Notes under the pieces: generated by a model
The model's database searches: none
Seen by the model: the letters and a program-made list of their open reading frames with translations, nothing else
What the model was told of the DNA's origin: nothing
In this document: one piece after another, positions 18,263 through 27,812 of the stretch
Layout: every line of letters starts with the position of its first letter
Position numbering within the stretch: the stretch's first letter is position 1
Program-made: the position numbers and the translations under genes
Assembly: GCF_963668475.1 (NCBI RefSeq)
Contig: NZ_OY764544.1
Coordinates: forward strand, 1,488,001 to 1,552,000
Origin: an uncultured Methanospirillum sp.
GTDB taxonomy: Archaea > Halobacteriota > Methanomicrobia > Methanomicrobiales > Methanospirillaceae
DNA length: 64,000 nt
Direction of reading: 5' to 3'

Positions 18263-21088
18263 ATGACCGAACTATACCAGCCAGTGATCAAAATAGCAGA
18301 CACAGAATCACTTCAGACAATTATTGATTCAATACCAATTGCAACCCTGATAATCGGGCCGCAGGGGACGTTTATTGATTGCAATAAAGAGACACTCCGT
18401 ATCTTTGATGCATCTGACAGAAACGATATCATAGGAAAACCACCGAACATCCTCTCACCACCCAAGCAAAGGAACGGAACTGACACCGCATCAGAGACAG
18501 GCCGTCTGATAAAAAAGGCGATGAACACAGGTTCAACAACATTTTACTGGGACCACATCACCCTGAAGAAGAAGGTGTTTCCTGCCAGGGTCACCCTGAA
18601 ACCGATCCTGTATGGCGGAGAACAATGCCTCCTGACAACAGTCACTGATATGTCAAAACAGATCAGGATTGAAGAGAACAAAGCACTGATAAACCAGAAC
18701 CCCTACGCCCTTCTCAAACTCAACCCTGACCTGACCATCGCTGAAGTCAACCCTGCATTCATAAAAATATCAGGATATAAATGGGAGGACTGGATTGGTA
18801 GATCACTTACCGACTTTAAGGTTATCAGACGTGATGGCCCTACGGTCACAGATGCAATAAAAACAAAGACCGTAGTATCAGGAACGATCGTTGTTGATTT
18901 TCCAAACGGCATCAAAAACATGGAATACTCCTATGTTCCGGTTTTTGATCCTGAAGGTAACCTTATCCTGATCTATGATATCTTTGCTGATCTTACAGAA
19001 CTTGTTCAAAAGATCAACGAATCTACCGCACTTGTTGTAGACAATCCTGCCTCCATCATCACCATGGATACGTCTGGCAAAATCCTTACAGTAAACCCAT
19101 CGTTTTTAGATCTCTGTAGAATGCCTGAAAAGCAGTTGCTCTCCATGAAGGTGCAGGAATTCAATATCACCGGGCGTGAAGGACAATCTTTCACCGATGC
19201 CCTTACCTCAAAAAAGCCTGGAAAAGGAAGACTAACAGTAGACTTTGGCTGGGGAGTAAAAACGCTTGATTTCACGTATATCCCGATCATCGATGCAAAT
19301 GGCAATGTTATTCGTATGGTTGCGATGTACATCGATATCTCTGACCAGGTGGCATACGTTGAAGAGATCCAGACATTTATCCAGGAGAATCCAAATGCAA
19401 TCCTCATGCTGGATACTGATCTGAATATCACAGACAGTAACCCGGCTTTCACAAAGATACTTGGATACAGCTACGAGGAGAGCCTTCGGATGAAACTTAC
19501 AGATATCAAGGTCAGAGAAAGAGTAGGTCCGACCATCAAGGAGGCAATTCAGACCAAACAGTCGGCCCGGGGGACCCTGGTTGCAGATTGTCCAACAGGA
19601 ATCCGGCATCTTGACTATGTTTACATTCCTATCACAGACAAGAAAGGTACTGTGATCCGGCTGATTGAGATCTTCTCTGATATGACCGCCATCAGATCGC
19701 TCATCTCATACCTTGAACGATCAGTCGAGATGGTCCAGCAGAATATCAGTTCACTGGCAAAAGGGGATACGACCTTCAGTATGAAGACTCTGGATGCAGA
19801 TGAACATTCTGCAGCAGCTCGGGAGCAGTTTGTCAAGATAGGAGAAGCAGTAGAGACTGCACGTCAGGCGATCACCCGTCTCGTCTCTGATTCTGAAGCC
19901 ATAGTAAAGGCGGCAATTGCCGGGAACATTACGTTCAGGTCAGATCCCTCAGTTCATGAGGGTGATTACCGCACAGTGATCGAGGGGATGAATCAGACTC
20001 TTGATTCTATTACAACTCCGGTCTATGAGTCGATGAAGATCGCTGAGGCATATTCAAACTATAACTTTGGAGTGCGGTTTGATCAGAAGATAGAGGTCAA
20101 AGGTGAATGGGTTCAGTTCAGAGATGCTCTGAATAATATCGGCATCAAAGTGTCAGAAGCGGTCTCCCTCATCAACAAGAACGTCTCTGATCTTGCATCA
20201 CGTGCAGAACAGGCAAATGCCAGTGTAGAAGAGGTCATTGCCGGGGCACAGCAGATAGCAACCAATGCAGGTAAAGTCAGTCAGAACTCTGAACAGGGAG
20301 GAGACGGGATCTCACAGGTTCTTCGGGCGATGGAGGATCTCAACGAGACCGTCGGAGCCGTATCCAGAAAGGCTGATTCTGTATCTGTAGCTTCAAACGA
20401 GGCGAATGAACTGGCTAAAGGTGGAATCAATCTTGCTCACAGATCTGAAAAAGCCATGGGTGATATCACCATCTCAGCCGAGGAGGTTGACTCGATCGTT
20501 TCAGGGATCAATGCAGAGATGGACGAGATCGGAAAGATCGTTCGGTTGATATCAGATATCGCCAGCCAGACCAATCTTCTCGCCCTCAATGCAGCTATTG
20601 AGGCTGCCCGGGCCGGGGATGCCGGAAGGGGGTTTGCGGTTGTTGCTGCTGAAGTCAAGTCTCTCGCTCTTGACTCACGCAAATCTGCTGAGACAATAGA
20701 AGATCTGATCACAAAACTTCAGGTGAAAGCGAAGCAGGCAACAGAGGCGATGGAGAAGTCTACAACCTCTGTTATGGAAGGGAGCAATGCCCTTGCAGAT
20801 ACACTGACTGCCTTTAACAGGATTGCAGAGACCATCGGTGAGATCAACAACAACACAGTCGAGGTAGCCTCTGCATCAGAGGAGCAGGCTGCATCAGTTG
20901 AGGAAGTGACTGCAAGTATACAGGAGGTTGCGAACCTGATTCAGAACACCTCACAGGAGGCAGGGGATGCTGCAGCAGCAACCGAGGAGGCGAGTGCTTC
21001 ACTCGATGAGATCGGGCGGATCATGACCGGTGTGGTTGATATCGTCGAGAACGTCTCCGGTGAGATGGCCAAGTTTAAAATAGCCTGA
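18263..21088 (+). CDS. Soluble PAS-repeat methyl-accepting chemotaxis-like protein
   Basis: About 941 aa from the ATG at 18263, chosen because a purine-rich ribosome site lies just upstream; an upstream in-frame ATG at 18221 is less likely. No membrane segment is visible, so the receptor should be cytoplasmic. The N-terminal half holds about four PAS domains. The last three are clear tandem copies, each with an 'NPAF..I.GY'-like core, 'G.T..DAI.TK' and 'V.YIPI.D..G'. Then come a linker/HAMP-like region and a classical MCP signalling hairpin: '[20 protein letters not shown]' and '[15 protein letters not shown]'. It probably senses a small molecule or redox state and acts through CheA/CheW encoded elsewhere. 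Confidence 0.9.
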   Translation: MTELYQPVIKIADTESLQTIIDSIPIATLIIGPQGTFIDCNKETLRIFDASDRNDIIGKPPNILSPPKQRNGTDTASETGRLIKKAMNTGSTTFYWDHITLKKKVFPARVTLKPILYGGEQCLLTTVTDMSKQIRIEENKALINQNPYALLKLNPDLTIAEVNPAFIKISGYKWEDWIGRSLTDFKVIRRDGPTVTDAIKTKTVVSGTIVVDFPNGIKNMEYSYVPVFDPEGNLILIYDIFADLTELVQKINESTALVVDNPASIITMDTSGKILTVNPSFLDLCRMPEKQLLSMKVQEFNITGREGQSFTDALTSKKPGKGRLTVDFGWGVKTLDFTYIPIIDANGNVIRMVAMYIDISDQVAYVEEIQTFIQENPNAILMLDTDLNITDSNPAFTKILGYSYEESLRMKLTDIKVRERVGPTIKEAIQTKQSARGTLVADCPTGIRHLDYVYIPITDKKGTVIRLIEIFSDMTAIRSLISYLERSVEMVQQNISSLAKGDTTFSMKTLDADEHSAAAREQFVKIGEAVETARQAITRLVSDSEAIVKAAIAGNITFRSDPSVHEGDYRTVIEGMNQTLDSITTPVYESMKIAEAYSNYNFGVRFDQKIEVKGEWVQFRDALNNIGIKVSEAVSLINKNVSDLASRAEQANASVEEVIAGAQQIATNAGKVSQNSEQGGDGISQVLRAMEDLNETVGAVSRKADSVSVASNEANELAKGGINLAHRSEKAMGDITISAEEVDSIVSGINAEMDEIGKIVRLISDIASQTNLLALNAAIEAARAGDAGRGFAVVAAEVKSLALDSRKSAETIEDLITKLQVKAKQATEAMEKSTTSVMEGSNALADTLTAFNRIAETIGEINNNTVEVASASEEQAASVEEVTASIQEVANLIQNTSQEAGDAAAATEEASASLDEIGRIMTGVVDIVENVSGEMAKFKIA

Positions 21089-21108
21089 TATTCTGATCAA
21101 TGGAGATA

Positions 21109-21873
21109 TCAGATCTCTTTTTTACATTCAAGGGTAACCGGAGCAAGGTTATACCGTTTCAGGATCACATTTGCACCCATACAGTCCTCTTCAAGGTGGG
21201 CTATGATCCTTCTCCTGAAGAATGGATTTTCAGGATTATGAACATGGATTGTGATCACAGGATAAGAGATGCTAACCCCGGTGATGTTCTGATGTGCCTG
21301 CCAATGCCTTCTGCTATGTTCATTGAGTCCGTCTTCTATCAATAGAAAAACCTCTTCAGGGCACCGGTCAGTGCCGAGATCTACCGCATCTGCAACACGG
21401 AAGACTGCAGCAATCAGAGGGGTGCGAACGGATGGTGCCTCTTCCCTGATACCTCCAAGATCGGTATGAGTGTCATGATACCTGATGATAGTCCTGAGAA
21501 GAGAGAGTTCGGGTGGACTGAGAAGGCTCTGAATTGTGGGATCCCTGCCAATCATCTCGATCAAGAGTTCGACATGCATGCCCCGGTCATAGATCGAGAG
21601 GGGATGAAGATACCCGAGGTCGTGGAGCCATGCTGCAAGATAGAGAAGAAACCTCTCAGTATAAGATATCTGCAGCCCGGAAGATGCCAGTCTGTTGATA
21701 TTGCTGATGAGTGTGAGCGAGTGAACAGTACCATGTGACTGGTAGACTGGGAGCCCTCGGGGGATGAACGGGAGAAGACGGGATGCATACAGCTCAACCT
21801 TTTCGATCCGGTCAAGCAGATCAGGATATCCGGCTAATTCCCGGTATCTTCTTCTCTCGTCAGGCTGGTTCAT
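21109..21873 (-). CDS. HD-domain phosphohydrolase-like protein
   Basis: From the internal ATG at 21873 the protein is about 254 aa. A longer frame reaches 22011 but would overlap the upstream gene by 110 bases, so the internal start 'MNQPDERRRYRELAGYP' is preferred. The HD metal site is visible: 'HSLTLISNINRL' (first His), 'AAWLHDLGYLHPLS' (HD) and 'IIRYHDTHTDLGG', with a later Asp in 'VFRVADAVDLGTDRC'. This matches HD phosphohydrolases acting on nucleotides or cyclic dinucleotides, though the substrate cannot be named. It follows the DUF364-type gene at 21902 on the same strand, and the two probably form an operon. Confidence 0.78.
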   Translation of the reverse strand: MNQPDERRRYRELAGYPDLLDRIEKVELYASRLLPFIPRGLPVYQSHGTVHSLTLISNINRLASSGLQISYTERFLLYLAAWLHDLGYLHPLSIYDRGMHVELLIEMIGRDPTIQSLLSPPELSLLRTIIRYHDTHTDLGGIREEAPSVRTPLIAAVFRVADAVDLGTDRCPEEVFLLIEDGLNEHSRRHWQAHQNITGVSISYPVITIHVHNPENPFFRRRIIAHLEEDCMGANVILKRYNLAPVTLECKKEI

Positions 21874-21901
21874 ACCATCAGGGCTTTCCTCTTTAGCAGA
21901 A

Positions 21902-22747
21902 TCAGACCTTTCTGATAAGGATCTTTTTTGCAGATTTTCCAAAGAAATGATACCCTGATCCTCCCTGCATGATGGTTGTGAGCAGACTGTCGGGATCCGT
22001 AACGATATCACCGCCGATTGCGGTCACTCCCATCTCAAAGAGAAAATCCGGGATCATACTGATTGTCGGCCCACCGATGATGACCGGAACTCCTTCTGGT
22101 ATTCTCGAAAGGAGAGCCTCGGTTGTCCCGGTCACCATCGTTGCACCGGTCATTACAACACATCCTGCATCTGCAAGAACTGAATCCTGCTGCTCCGGTA
22201 AAACAAAGAATGGCATTTCATCCTCGCGCAGTGCGCTTTGGTTCAGTTCAAAGATCCGGTATGATGCTCCCCGTTGCTTGAGGCGGTGAATCACAGGCCA
22301 GAGTGCTCCTACGACCACCACCGGTTTATTTGGATCGATCTCATCGACCAGATCAAATGCATCCTTGTTCTCCTCGATCTGATAGGTTCCTTCAGGGCAG
22401 ATATCCAGATACCAGGCAGAGAGGGCGTTAACGATGCTGATCAGCACGGCTCTCACCAGTGGAGCATGTGAGGATATATGGGTCAGGATCTTCTCAAGTG
22501 ACACTCCCTGCAGGTTCCCGCAATAGGGCATTGCACTTGCAGCCGTTGTACAGCAGACCGCCTCGGGGATGAGATCAACAGGAGTGAAACAGATCCCTCC
22601 ATACCCGTTGCTCAGTTTCACTCCTGTGAAGAATACGCCGACAACAACATTCTCAAGCGTGATTGTACTCAGGGGTTCAGGCAATCCCTCCCGAAGCAAT
22701 GCAATGGTATCGTTCAGGATCTGATCTGGTTCTGGTTGTTTAGTCAT
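21902..22747 (-). CDS. DUF4213/DUF364 (putative heavy-metal chelation) protein
   Basis: About 281 aa from the ATG at 22747; an alternative start at 22777 adds 10 residues, and neither has a strong ribosome site. The N-terminal part matches the DUF4213 layout ('VVVGVFFTGVKLSNGYGGIC'). The C-terminal part matches DUF364: 'PVVVVGALWPVIHRLKQRG', 'VVMTGATMVTGTTEALL' and 'VIIGGPTISMIPDFLFEMGV'. The family is annotated as putative heavy-metal chelation and is often found near Fec-type transporters. Here it is about 10 kb from such a transporter, which fits a role in handling an imported metal or metal chelate. The biochemical activity of the family is not settled. Confidence 0.82.
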   Translation of the reverse strand: MTKQPEPDQILNDTIALLREGLPEPLSTITLENVVVGVFFTGVKLSNGYGGICFTPVDLIPEAVCCTTAASAMPYCGNLQGVSLEKILTHISSHAPLVRAVLISIVNALSAWYLDICPEGTYQIEENKDAFDLVDEIDPNKPVVVVGALWPVIHRLKQRGASYRIFELNQSALREDEMPFFVLPEQQDSVLADAGCVVMTGATMVTGTTEALLSRIPEGVPVIIGGPTISMIPDFLFEMGVTAIGGDIVTDPDSLLTTIMQGGSGYHFFGKSAKKILIRKV

Positions 22748-22859
22748 GGTATCGCAGGTTCTTGAAAAGTCGCACATATTTGGAATTTTACTCTTGATGT
22801 AATTACATTGGCAAAATAATCTGCATATCTTATTTAACTATTCGGATTAAAGAATTACC

Positions 22860-23705
22860 ATGATTGATATTACAACAATAGACTGGAATGAGGCCTGGAA
22901 AAAACCTGAAGAGGGGGAGAAAGGGAAGAAATTATTTATCAGTTGTGCAGACCGCTGGTCTGAAAAAGAGAGGTGTGAGCGCTTCAACCGTTCTGCAAAA
23001 GAGAACAACTGGCAGGCTTCCCGGGCACGAATTGAAGGGATGAATATTACCCCTGATGCACGGATACTTGATATCGGCTCAGGACCTGGAACCCTTACAA
23101 TTCCCCTTGCAGGCCTCGTCAGGGAGGTTACTGCAGTTGAACCATCCGCGTTTATGCGTGAATGTCTCTCCTCAAATATTACACAAGCCGGCCTGAAGAA
23201 TGTGATCGTGGTTCCAAAGAAGTGGGAGGATGTGGATATTACCACTGATTTGAATGCCCCCTATGATATCGTGGTTGCTTCTTACTCGCTCGGATTTCCC
23301 GATCTCCGGGAGGGACTCCAGATGATGGAGCAGGTGTCTTGCTCTTACGTGTACATCTTCTGGTTTGCAGACATGCTCTCACCCTGGCAGAAGAATTACG
23401 GAGATATCTGGGAAGACCTGTATGGGATACCGTTCAAAAAATACCAGAAACCAAACATCATCTTTAACCTGCTCCACCAGATGGGCATCTATGCAAACGT
23501 GGAGATCACCAAGGAGGTGCACCAGCAGAAGTTTGCATCGATGGACGAGGCAGTCAGCGATCAGGGGGCTGGCCTCAATCTTGAGACTCCGGAACAGTAC
23601 TCCGTGCTCAGGGAGTACCTTGAGAAGAGACTACAACAGCAGGACGGCCAGTATGTGATGAGCAGCATCTCTCCAAGGGCAAAGATCTGGTGGAAAAAAG
23701 ATTAA
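22860..23705 (+). CDS. Class I SAM-dependent methyltransferase
   Basis: The 281-aa protein has motif I 'ILDIGSGPGTLTIPLAG', strand-2 acid 'VTAVEPSAFM', 'KKWEDVD', and motif IV 'YDIVVASYSLGFPDL', then 'YIFWFADM' and the C-terminal 'AKIWWKKD'. It is homologous along its length to the protein at 935-1792, including the shared C-terminal WW motif. It is divergent from the DUF364-type gene and convergent with the FmdE gene. Two such paralogues in one metal-type locus suggest related substrates, not identified. Confidence 0.82.
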   Translation: MIDITTIDWNEAWKKPEEGEKGKKLFISCADRWSEKERCERFNRSAKENNWQASRARIEGMNITPDARILDIGSGPGTLTIPLAGLVREVTAVEPSAFMRECLSSNITQAGLKNVIVVPKKWEDVDITTDLNAPYDIVVASYSLGFPDLREGLQMMEQVSCSYVYIFWFADMLSPWQKNYGDIWEDLYGIPFKKYQKPNIIFNLLHQMGIYANVEITKEVHQQKFASMDEAVSDQGAGLNLETPEQYSVLREYLEKRLQQQDGQYVMSSISPRAKIWWKKD

Positions 23706-23718
23706 CGAGAATATGGAT

Positions 23719-24270
23719 TCAGAGGACCGTGTAATACGATCCCTGTACACAGTTTTTGCAGACCGCCTTCCCCTCGATTATGACCTCTTTGCTGTCCATT
23801 ATCTCCTCACCACAGCGACTGCAGACATCCTTGTGGGTGGGGAATCCGGGCATGTCCTCCTTCGGGATAGTGATCTTCACATTCTTGATCGTGAAGATCT
23901 CTTCCTCAGGAGCATTGCAGATCATATTTGCGACCTCTTTCATATCCTTGGGCTGGTTAGGATTTTTCGGAAGCGCAGCAACACGGACCGCCTTGCCTGT
24001 TGCCGTATTAATAAAGGTTGCTGCAAACTTCCCATAGTTCATGTGCTTGAGTGAACGGTGACCGAGGGATACTCCGGTGATTGCCTGTATGGCATCTGTT
24101 GCGCACCGGTCTATCTCAACATACACGATGAGATCATGGGTCTTGGTGAGGGGATCCAGTCCCAGTTCCCGCATACCGGCCATGGTCATTCTGGTTCCCA
24201 TTACAATTCCCGGGCATATCTCTCCATGGAACTCCTTTGCTTTCTGTAAGAGGGTATCAATAGTGCTCAT
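23719..24270 (-). CDS. FmdE-family protein with C-terminal zinc ribbon
   Basis: The 183-aa protein has the FmdE core: 'KAKEFHGEICPGIVMGTRM' near the N terminus, 'RCATDAIQAITGVSLGHRSL' and 'YGKFAATFINTATGKAVRV'. A C-terminal zinc-ribbon-like pair follows, 'CSRCGEEI' and 'VCKNC'. FmdE was first noted as a protein co-occurring with molybdenum formylmethanofuran dehydrogenase, but it is not a catalytic subunit of that enzyme, and paralogues are common in methanogens. The two cysteine clusters and the conserved Cys of 'GEICPG' suggest metal or cofactor binding. A second member lies at 34827. It is a single-gene unit convergent with the methyltransferase at 22860. Confidence 0.9.
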   Translation of the reverse strand: MSTIDTLLQKAKEFHGEICPGIVMGTRMTMAGMRELGLDPLTKTHDLIVYVEIDRCATDAIQAITGVSLGHRSLKHMNYGKFAATFINTATGKAVRVAALPKNPNQPKDMKEVANMICNAPEEEIFTIKNVKITIPKEDMPGFPTHKDVCSRCGEEIMDSKEVIIEGKAVCKNCVQGSYYTVL

Positions 24271-24952
24271 AATTTCAGTACATCTATACTCTTTCTTTAA
24301 GTTAAACTCTTATTCCCGTATATTCAGATCTCTTCACGCTCTTTCACCGGAATTCCACCACGGGGATCGTTCTACTTACACCAGGGTGATGAACAGGCTA
24401 CGCCTAAGTTAATATTAATTAATTTATTAATGCCAATAATCAAAGTGTTTTTATGATATCGCAGACAACACTTCTCTGCCGGAGTCGGAAGGGCTGAATC
24501 ATTCCTAGATGAATTAGTACTTCCTGACAACTGGAGAACAGGGCATTCATATGATATGAAATTCCATCCTGGGTTGCAGAACGCCATCAGGATTACATCC
24601 TGATGAGTGGTAGCACCACTCTTTCCGGGCAGGAAAGAGCTCCTTCGGCGATTAGATGAGAATCATCCCTTCAGAGATTCTTAAGACAGAACATGCCATT
24701 CCGCCTGCCTGAACCAGATATCCACTGGCAGCATCCGGGAACAACCACACAAATCCCGCAAATCAGCTGGTTCACCTCAAAATCCCTCGAGGTGGGCCGG
24801 TATTCATCGATTCGATCCAGGAACATGAGGGGGATAAGGAGCCGGATGACAGTCTTCATCCAGCGGTTCATGACCGGACTTGTCTCATCACACCCGGCTC
24901 CTCTCCATTTGCAGGATTGCTGACGCGATAATATCCTGTTCATACAAAAAAA
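24271..24952. other. Unexplained 680-bp region with a perfect hairpin
   Basis: Overlapping ORFs on both strands (for example 24671-24943) show no recognisable family and are not called. A stretch around 24465-24603 reads on the plus strand as a loosely protein-like sequence without a start, perhaps a gene remnant. A perfect 8-bp hairpin, CTCTTTCC with GGAAAGAG around a GGGCA loop, lies at 24619-24639. It may belong to an untranslated region of the protease gene or to an unrecognised RNA. Confidence 0.35.
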
Positions 24953-26650
24953 CTATTGAATCGTGATATATCCGATTCTCGTTAGTGTTCCATTCTTCTT
25001 TCCTTTTGAGATCTTCAATGTTACGGTGTAACTGCCTTTGTTCTGATAGATATGCCGTGGATTTTTCATTCCCGAACTACTACCATCGCCAAAGTTCCAG
25101 TTCCACGCGGTCTCACCTGTAGATGAGGTGTCAACAAACTGGACCGGGAGAGGCGAATGTCCTGATCTCGGAGAAGCAGTGAATGAGGCTACAAGGTCTC
25201 CGGTTGAATCCCCGGGATCCTGATTATCCCCATCAGATGATGACTTTACCACATTTGCAGCGTTGAGTCTTCCGTTGCTTACCACCTTCCCGTTCAGTGA
25301 ACTGAGTGTTTCTGCACCGGCCAGGATCTTTGCCTTAACTCCGGTACTGGAGAGCGAAGTGTTGGAAGCATATACAAGTGCTGCAACCCCTGATACATAA
25401 GGCGTTGCCATCGAGGTTCCAGACAAGTATGCATACCGGTTATCTGAATATGTGCTTCTTATCATAACCCCTGGCGCAGCGATATCCACAGATTTTGAAC
25501 CATAATTAGAGAATGAGGCAAGTTTGTCGTTGTAATCAGTTGCTGCAACAGCGATGATGTTTGAATTGTTGTATGATGCCGGGTAGAGTGGGGTTGTGTC
25601 AATATTTTCTGCATCGTTGCCTGCAGCACAGACCACTACCGCCGAAGATGCTTCAATCGCATCCTTTAAGGAACGGGATGAATCGGTTCCTCCCCACGAG
25701 TTTGAGATGACCTTTGCACCCATCTTGTTTGCATACAGAATTGCAGAGATCGCATCAGACGTGTACCCGCTTCCTGATGAGTCCAGGAATTTTAGGGGCA
25801 TAATTTTGGTTTTCCAATTCACACCGGTCACACCAACCCCGTTATTGCCTACAGCGGCGACGATGCCGGCACAGTGAGTCCCATGTCCGTTGTCATCCAT
25901 TGGATCATTGGTAGCGCTGCAGAAGTTCCATCCCCGAATATCGTCGATGTACCCGTTCCCGTCATCATCTATACCATTCCCTGCAATCTCTCCAGGATTG
26001 ATCCAGATATTTACAGCCAGATCTTCATGGGTGTAATCAACCCCGGTGTCCACGACTGCCACAACAACGCCTGATCCAGTCGTAGTGTTCCAGGCTATCG
26101 GAGCATCAATATCTGCTCCTGCAGTTCCATAGAAGGGTGACTGACCGGTATTATGGAGTCCCCACTGAAGTGCATATGACGGGTCATCAGGGGTGACCGA
26201 TGATGAACCAGAACTACCCACAGTATCACTCACCGGATCCGCGGTCTCGTTTGGTGATAATGAAATGATGTGATCAGCCTCTGCATATAGAACTTCGGGC
26301 TGTTTTGCATACTCGGAGATTGCTTCTTCTGCACTCCGGTTATCCGGCGGCCTGATGATCTGCATCCCTGAAATTCCCATCGGAGAGAGGTCAGTCATGA
26401 CCGTCCCACCAATCATTTTGTTCGTATTATCCATGAACGAACTCAGGGTTTGATCAGGGCCCTTTGCATCAGGTTTGTATTTGACGATGATCCGATCCTC
26501 TGCATGCTGGGGTAAAACCTGCAGGCTCTTTCCCGAATCAGTTCCCTGCTGCCTGTAATTTATGGTATCTGCTGATGCAGACACGGCTACACTGATGAGG
26601 AACAGAATAATGATTCCATAATGTATGCTGACCTTGAATGTATGGTTCAT
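24953..26650 (-). CDS. Secreted subtilisin-like serine protease with PKD domain
   Basis: The 565-aa protein begins with an export signal (hydrophobic residues 10-27). A propeptide-like region follows ('EDRIIVKYKPDAKG'), then an S8 peptidase domain with the triad Asp201 ('VVDTGVDYTHEDL'), His256 ('NGHGTHCAG') and Ser413 ('SGTSMATPYVSG'). The oxyanion Asn is in 'AAGNDAENI'. A Ca-binding-like acid-rich stretch 'NGIDDDGNGYIDD' precedes the His. The last 80 residues form a PKD domain ('FTASPRSGHSPLPVQF', 'WNWNFGDG'), common on archaeal surface proteins. It should be active outside the cell, either free or wall-attached. There is no obvious link to the metal genes. Confidence 0.95.
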   Translation of the reverse strand: MNHTFKVSIHYGIIILFLISVAVSASADTINYRQQGTDSGKSLQVLPQHAEDRIIVKYKPDAKGPDQTLSSFMDNTNKMIGGTVMTDLSPMGISGMQIIRPPDNRSAEEAISEYAKQPEVLYAEADHIISLSPNETADPVSDTVGSSGSSSVTPDDPSYALQWGLHNTGQSPFYGTAGADIDAPIAWNTTTGSGVVVAVVDTGVDYTHEDLAVNIWINPGEIAGNGIDDDGNGYIDDIRGWNFCSATNDPMDDNGHGTHCAGIVAAVGNNGVGVTGVNWKTKIMPLKFLDSSGSGYTSDAISAILYANKMGAKVISNSWGGTDSSRSLKDAIEASSAVVVCAAGNDAENIDTTPLYPASYNNSNIIAVAATDYNDKLASFSNYGSKSVDIAAPGVMIRSTYSDNRYAYLSGTSMATPYVSGVAALVYASNTSLSSTGVKAKILAGAETLSSLNGKVVSNGRLNAANVVKSSSDGDNQDPGDSTGDLVASFTASPRSGHSPLPVQFVDTSSTGETAWNWNFGDGSSSGMKNPRHIYQNKGSYTVTLKISKGKKNGTLTRIGYITIQ

Positions 26651-26909
26651 AATGATCCAACCTGCGATTCCACAATCTCATTGAGACTTATCAGGATCGC
26701 GAAACTTTCCAGTATCCCTGTCGTGGATCACTGATAAACGAGTATTAATAAAAAGTGGAACTGGCAGGTTGAGCAATCGGAAAGATTTATGGGACTGGTT
26801 ATCAGGAGAGTTTTAAGGGCTTCATCTCATAACCTATTGAACAGGAGTCCCTGCGATCGAATTTTTCAATCACGACAGATTCATTCCTCTTCCATTCACA
26901 TAGTAAAGT

Positions 26910-27785
26910 ATGCGGAAATTTGCCCTCCACGAAAAGGGAGGGATCATCCAGGAGATGGACGGAGAACGGTATACCGTCCGTATCCGGATCCCTGCTGGAA
27001 TCATCTCACCTGAGCAGATGTCTGGAATATGCAAAATTGCTGATAAGTTCAAAGTTGGCATTCACCTGACAACAAGACAGACAGCAGAACTCATCCATGT
27101 AAGGCATGAGGATCTTGAGGCAGTTGTGGAGGCACTTGAACAGAACGGCACACCCCTCGGGGCCGAGAAGTCAGAGATCGTAAATGTTACGGCATGTCCG
27201 GGGACAGACCGCTGCAAGTATGCCCAGATGGACTCGATCTCTCTCGCCCTTGCCCTTGACAAGAAGCATTTTGGCAGGGACATGCCGGTGAAGGCTCGTA
27301 TTGCGATATCAGCCTGCCCGAACTCGTGCATGAGTGAGAGACTGAATGAGATAGGGATAACCGGTGTGGTCAGACCTTACCGCATACCAGGCACCTGCAC
27401 CGGTTGCGGAACCTGCACCCATTACTGCAGGGAAAATGCCATCGTCATCAGAAACGGGGTAATTCACCTTGATGAGAATAAATGTGTTCACTGTGGGATG
27501 TGCATCGCTTGTTGCCCGTTCCATATCATCAAGTCAGACCCACCCGCATACCATATCACGGTAGGAGGAAAACGTGGGCGCCATCCCAAGGTCGGCAAGC
27601 ATTTTGTCACGGTAAAGAGCCCGGAGACCGTGGACCTCTGTATCGAGAAGATCGCCTACTGGATTTACCGCAAGGCCTGGGGTGATCTGCTCCTTCCGGA
27701 TCAACTCGATGACCTCGGGTTTGACAAGTTCAGAGAAGATGTGGTCTCATCTCTGCCTGAAGAAGAGATTGTTACCGGGTATTAA
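26910..27785 (+). CDS. Small siroheme/4Fe-4S sulfite-nitrite reductase-like protein with ferredoxin domain (Dsr-like)
   Basis: The 291-aa protein has a ferredoxin-like half-domain at the N terminus with 'IHLTTRQTAELIHV'. It then has the paired cysteine motif that holds a siroheme-coupled 4Fe-4S cluster: Cys96 and Cys102 ('ACPGTDRCK'), then Cys136 and Cys140 ('ACPNSC'). A two-cluster ferredoxin insert follows ('CTGCGTCTHYC' and 'CVHCGMCIACCP'). Length and order match the short dissimilatory-sulfite-reductase-like proteins of methanogens, which lack the full second repeat of true sulfite reductases. Reduction of sulfite, nitrite or a tetrapyrrole-related compound has been suggested for such proteins; the substrate here is unknown. 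It stands alone and converges with the SagB/MoeA operon. Confidence 0.88.
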   Translation: MRKFALHEKGGIIQEMDGERYTVRIRIPAGIISPEQMSGICKIADKFKVGIHLTTRQTAELIHVRHEDLEAVVEALEQNGTPLGAEKSEIVNVTACPGTDRCKYAQMDSISLALALDKKHFGRDMPVKARIAISACPNSCMSERLNEIGITGVVRPYRIPGTCTGCGTCTHYCRENAIVIRNGVIHLDENKCVHCGMCIACCPFHIIKSDPPAYHITVGGKRGRHPKVGKHFVTVKSPETVDLCIEKIAYWIYRKAWGDLLLPDQLDDLGFDKFREDVVSSLPEEEIVTGY

Positions 27786-27812
27786 TTACCTTGTAACCCC
27801 TGCTTTTCTGTG

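Noticed and set aside
24671..24943. ORFs on both strands in the gap before the protease gene
   Set aside because: The two strands are open over the same stretch, with no known motif and no ribosome site.
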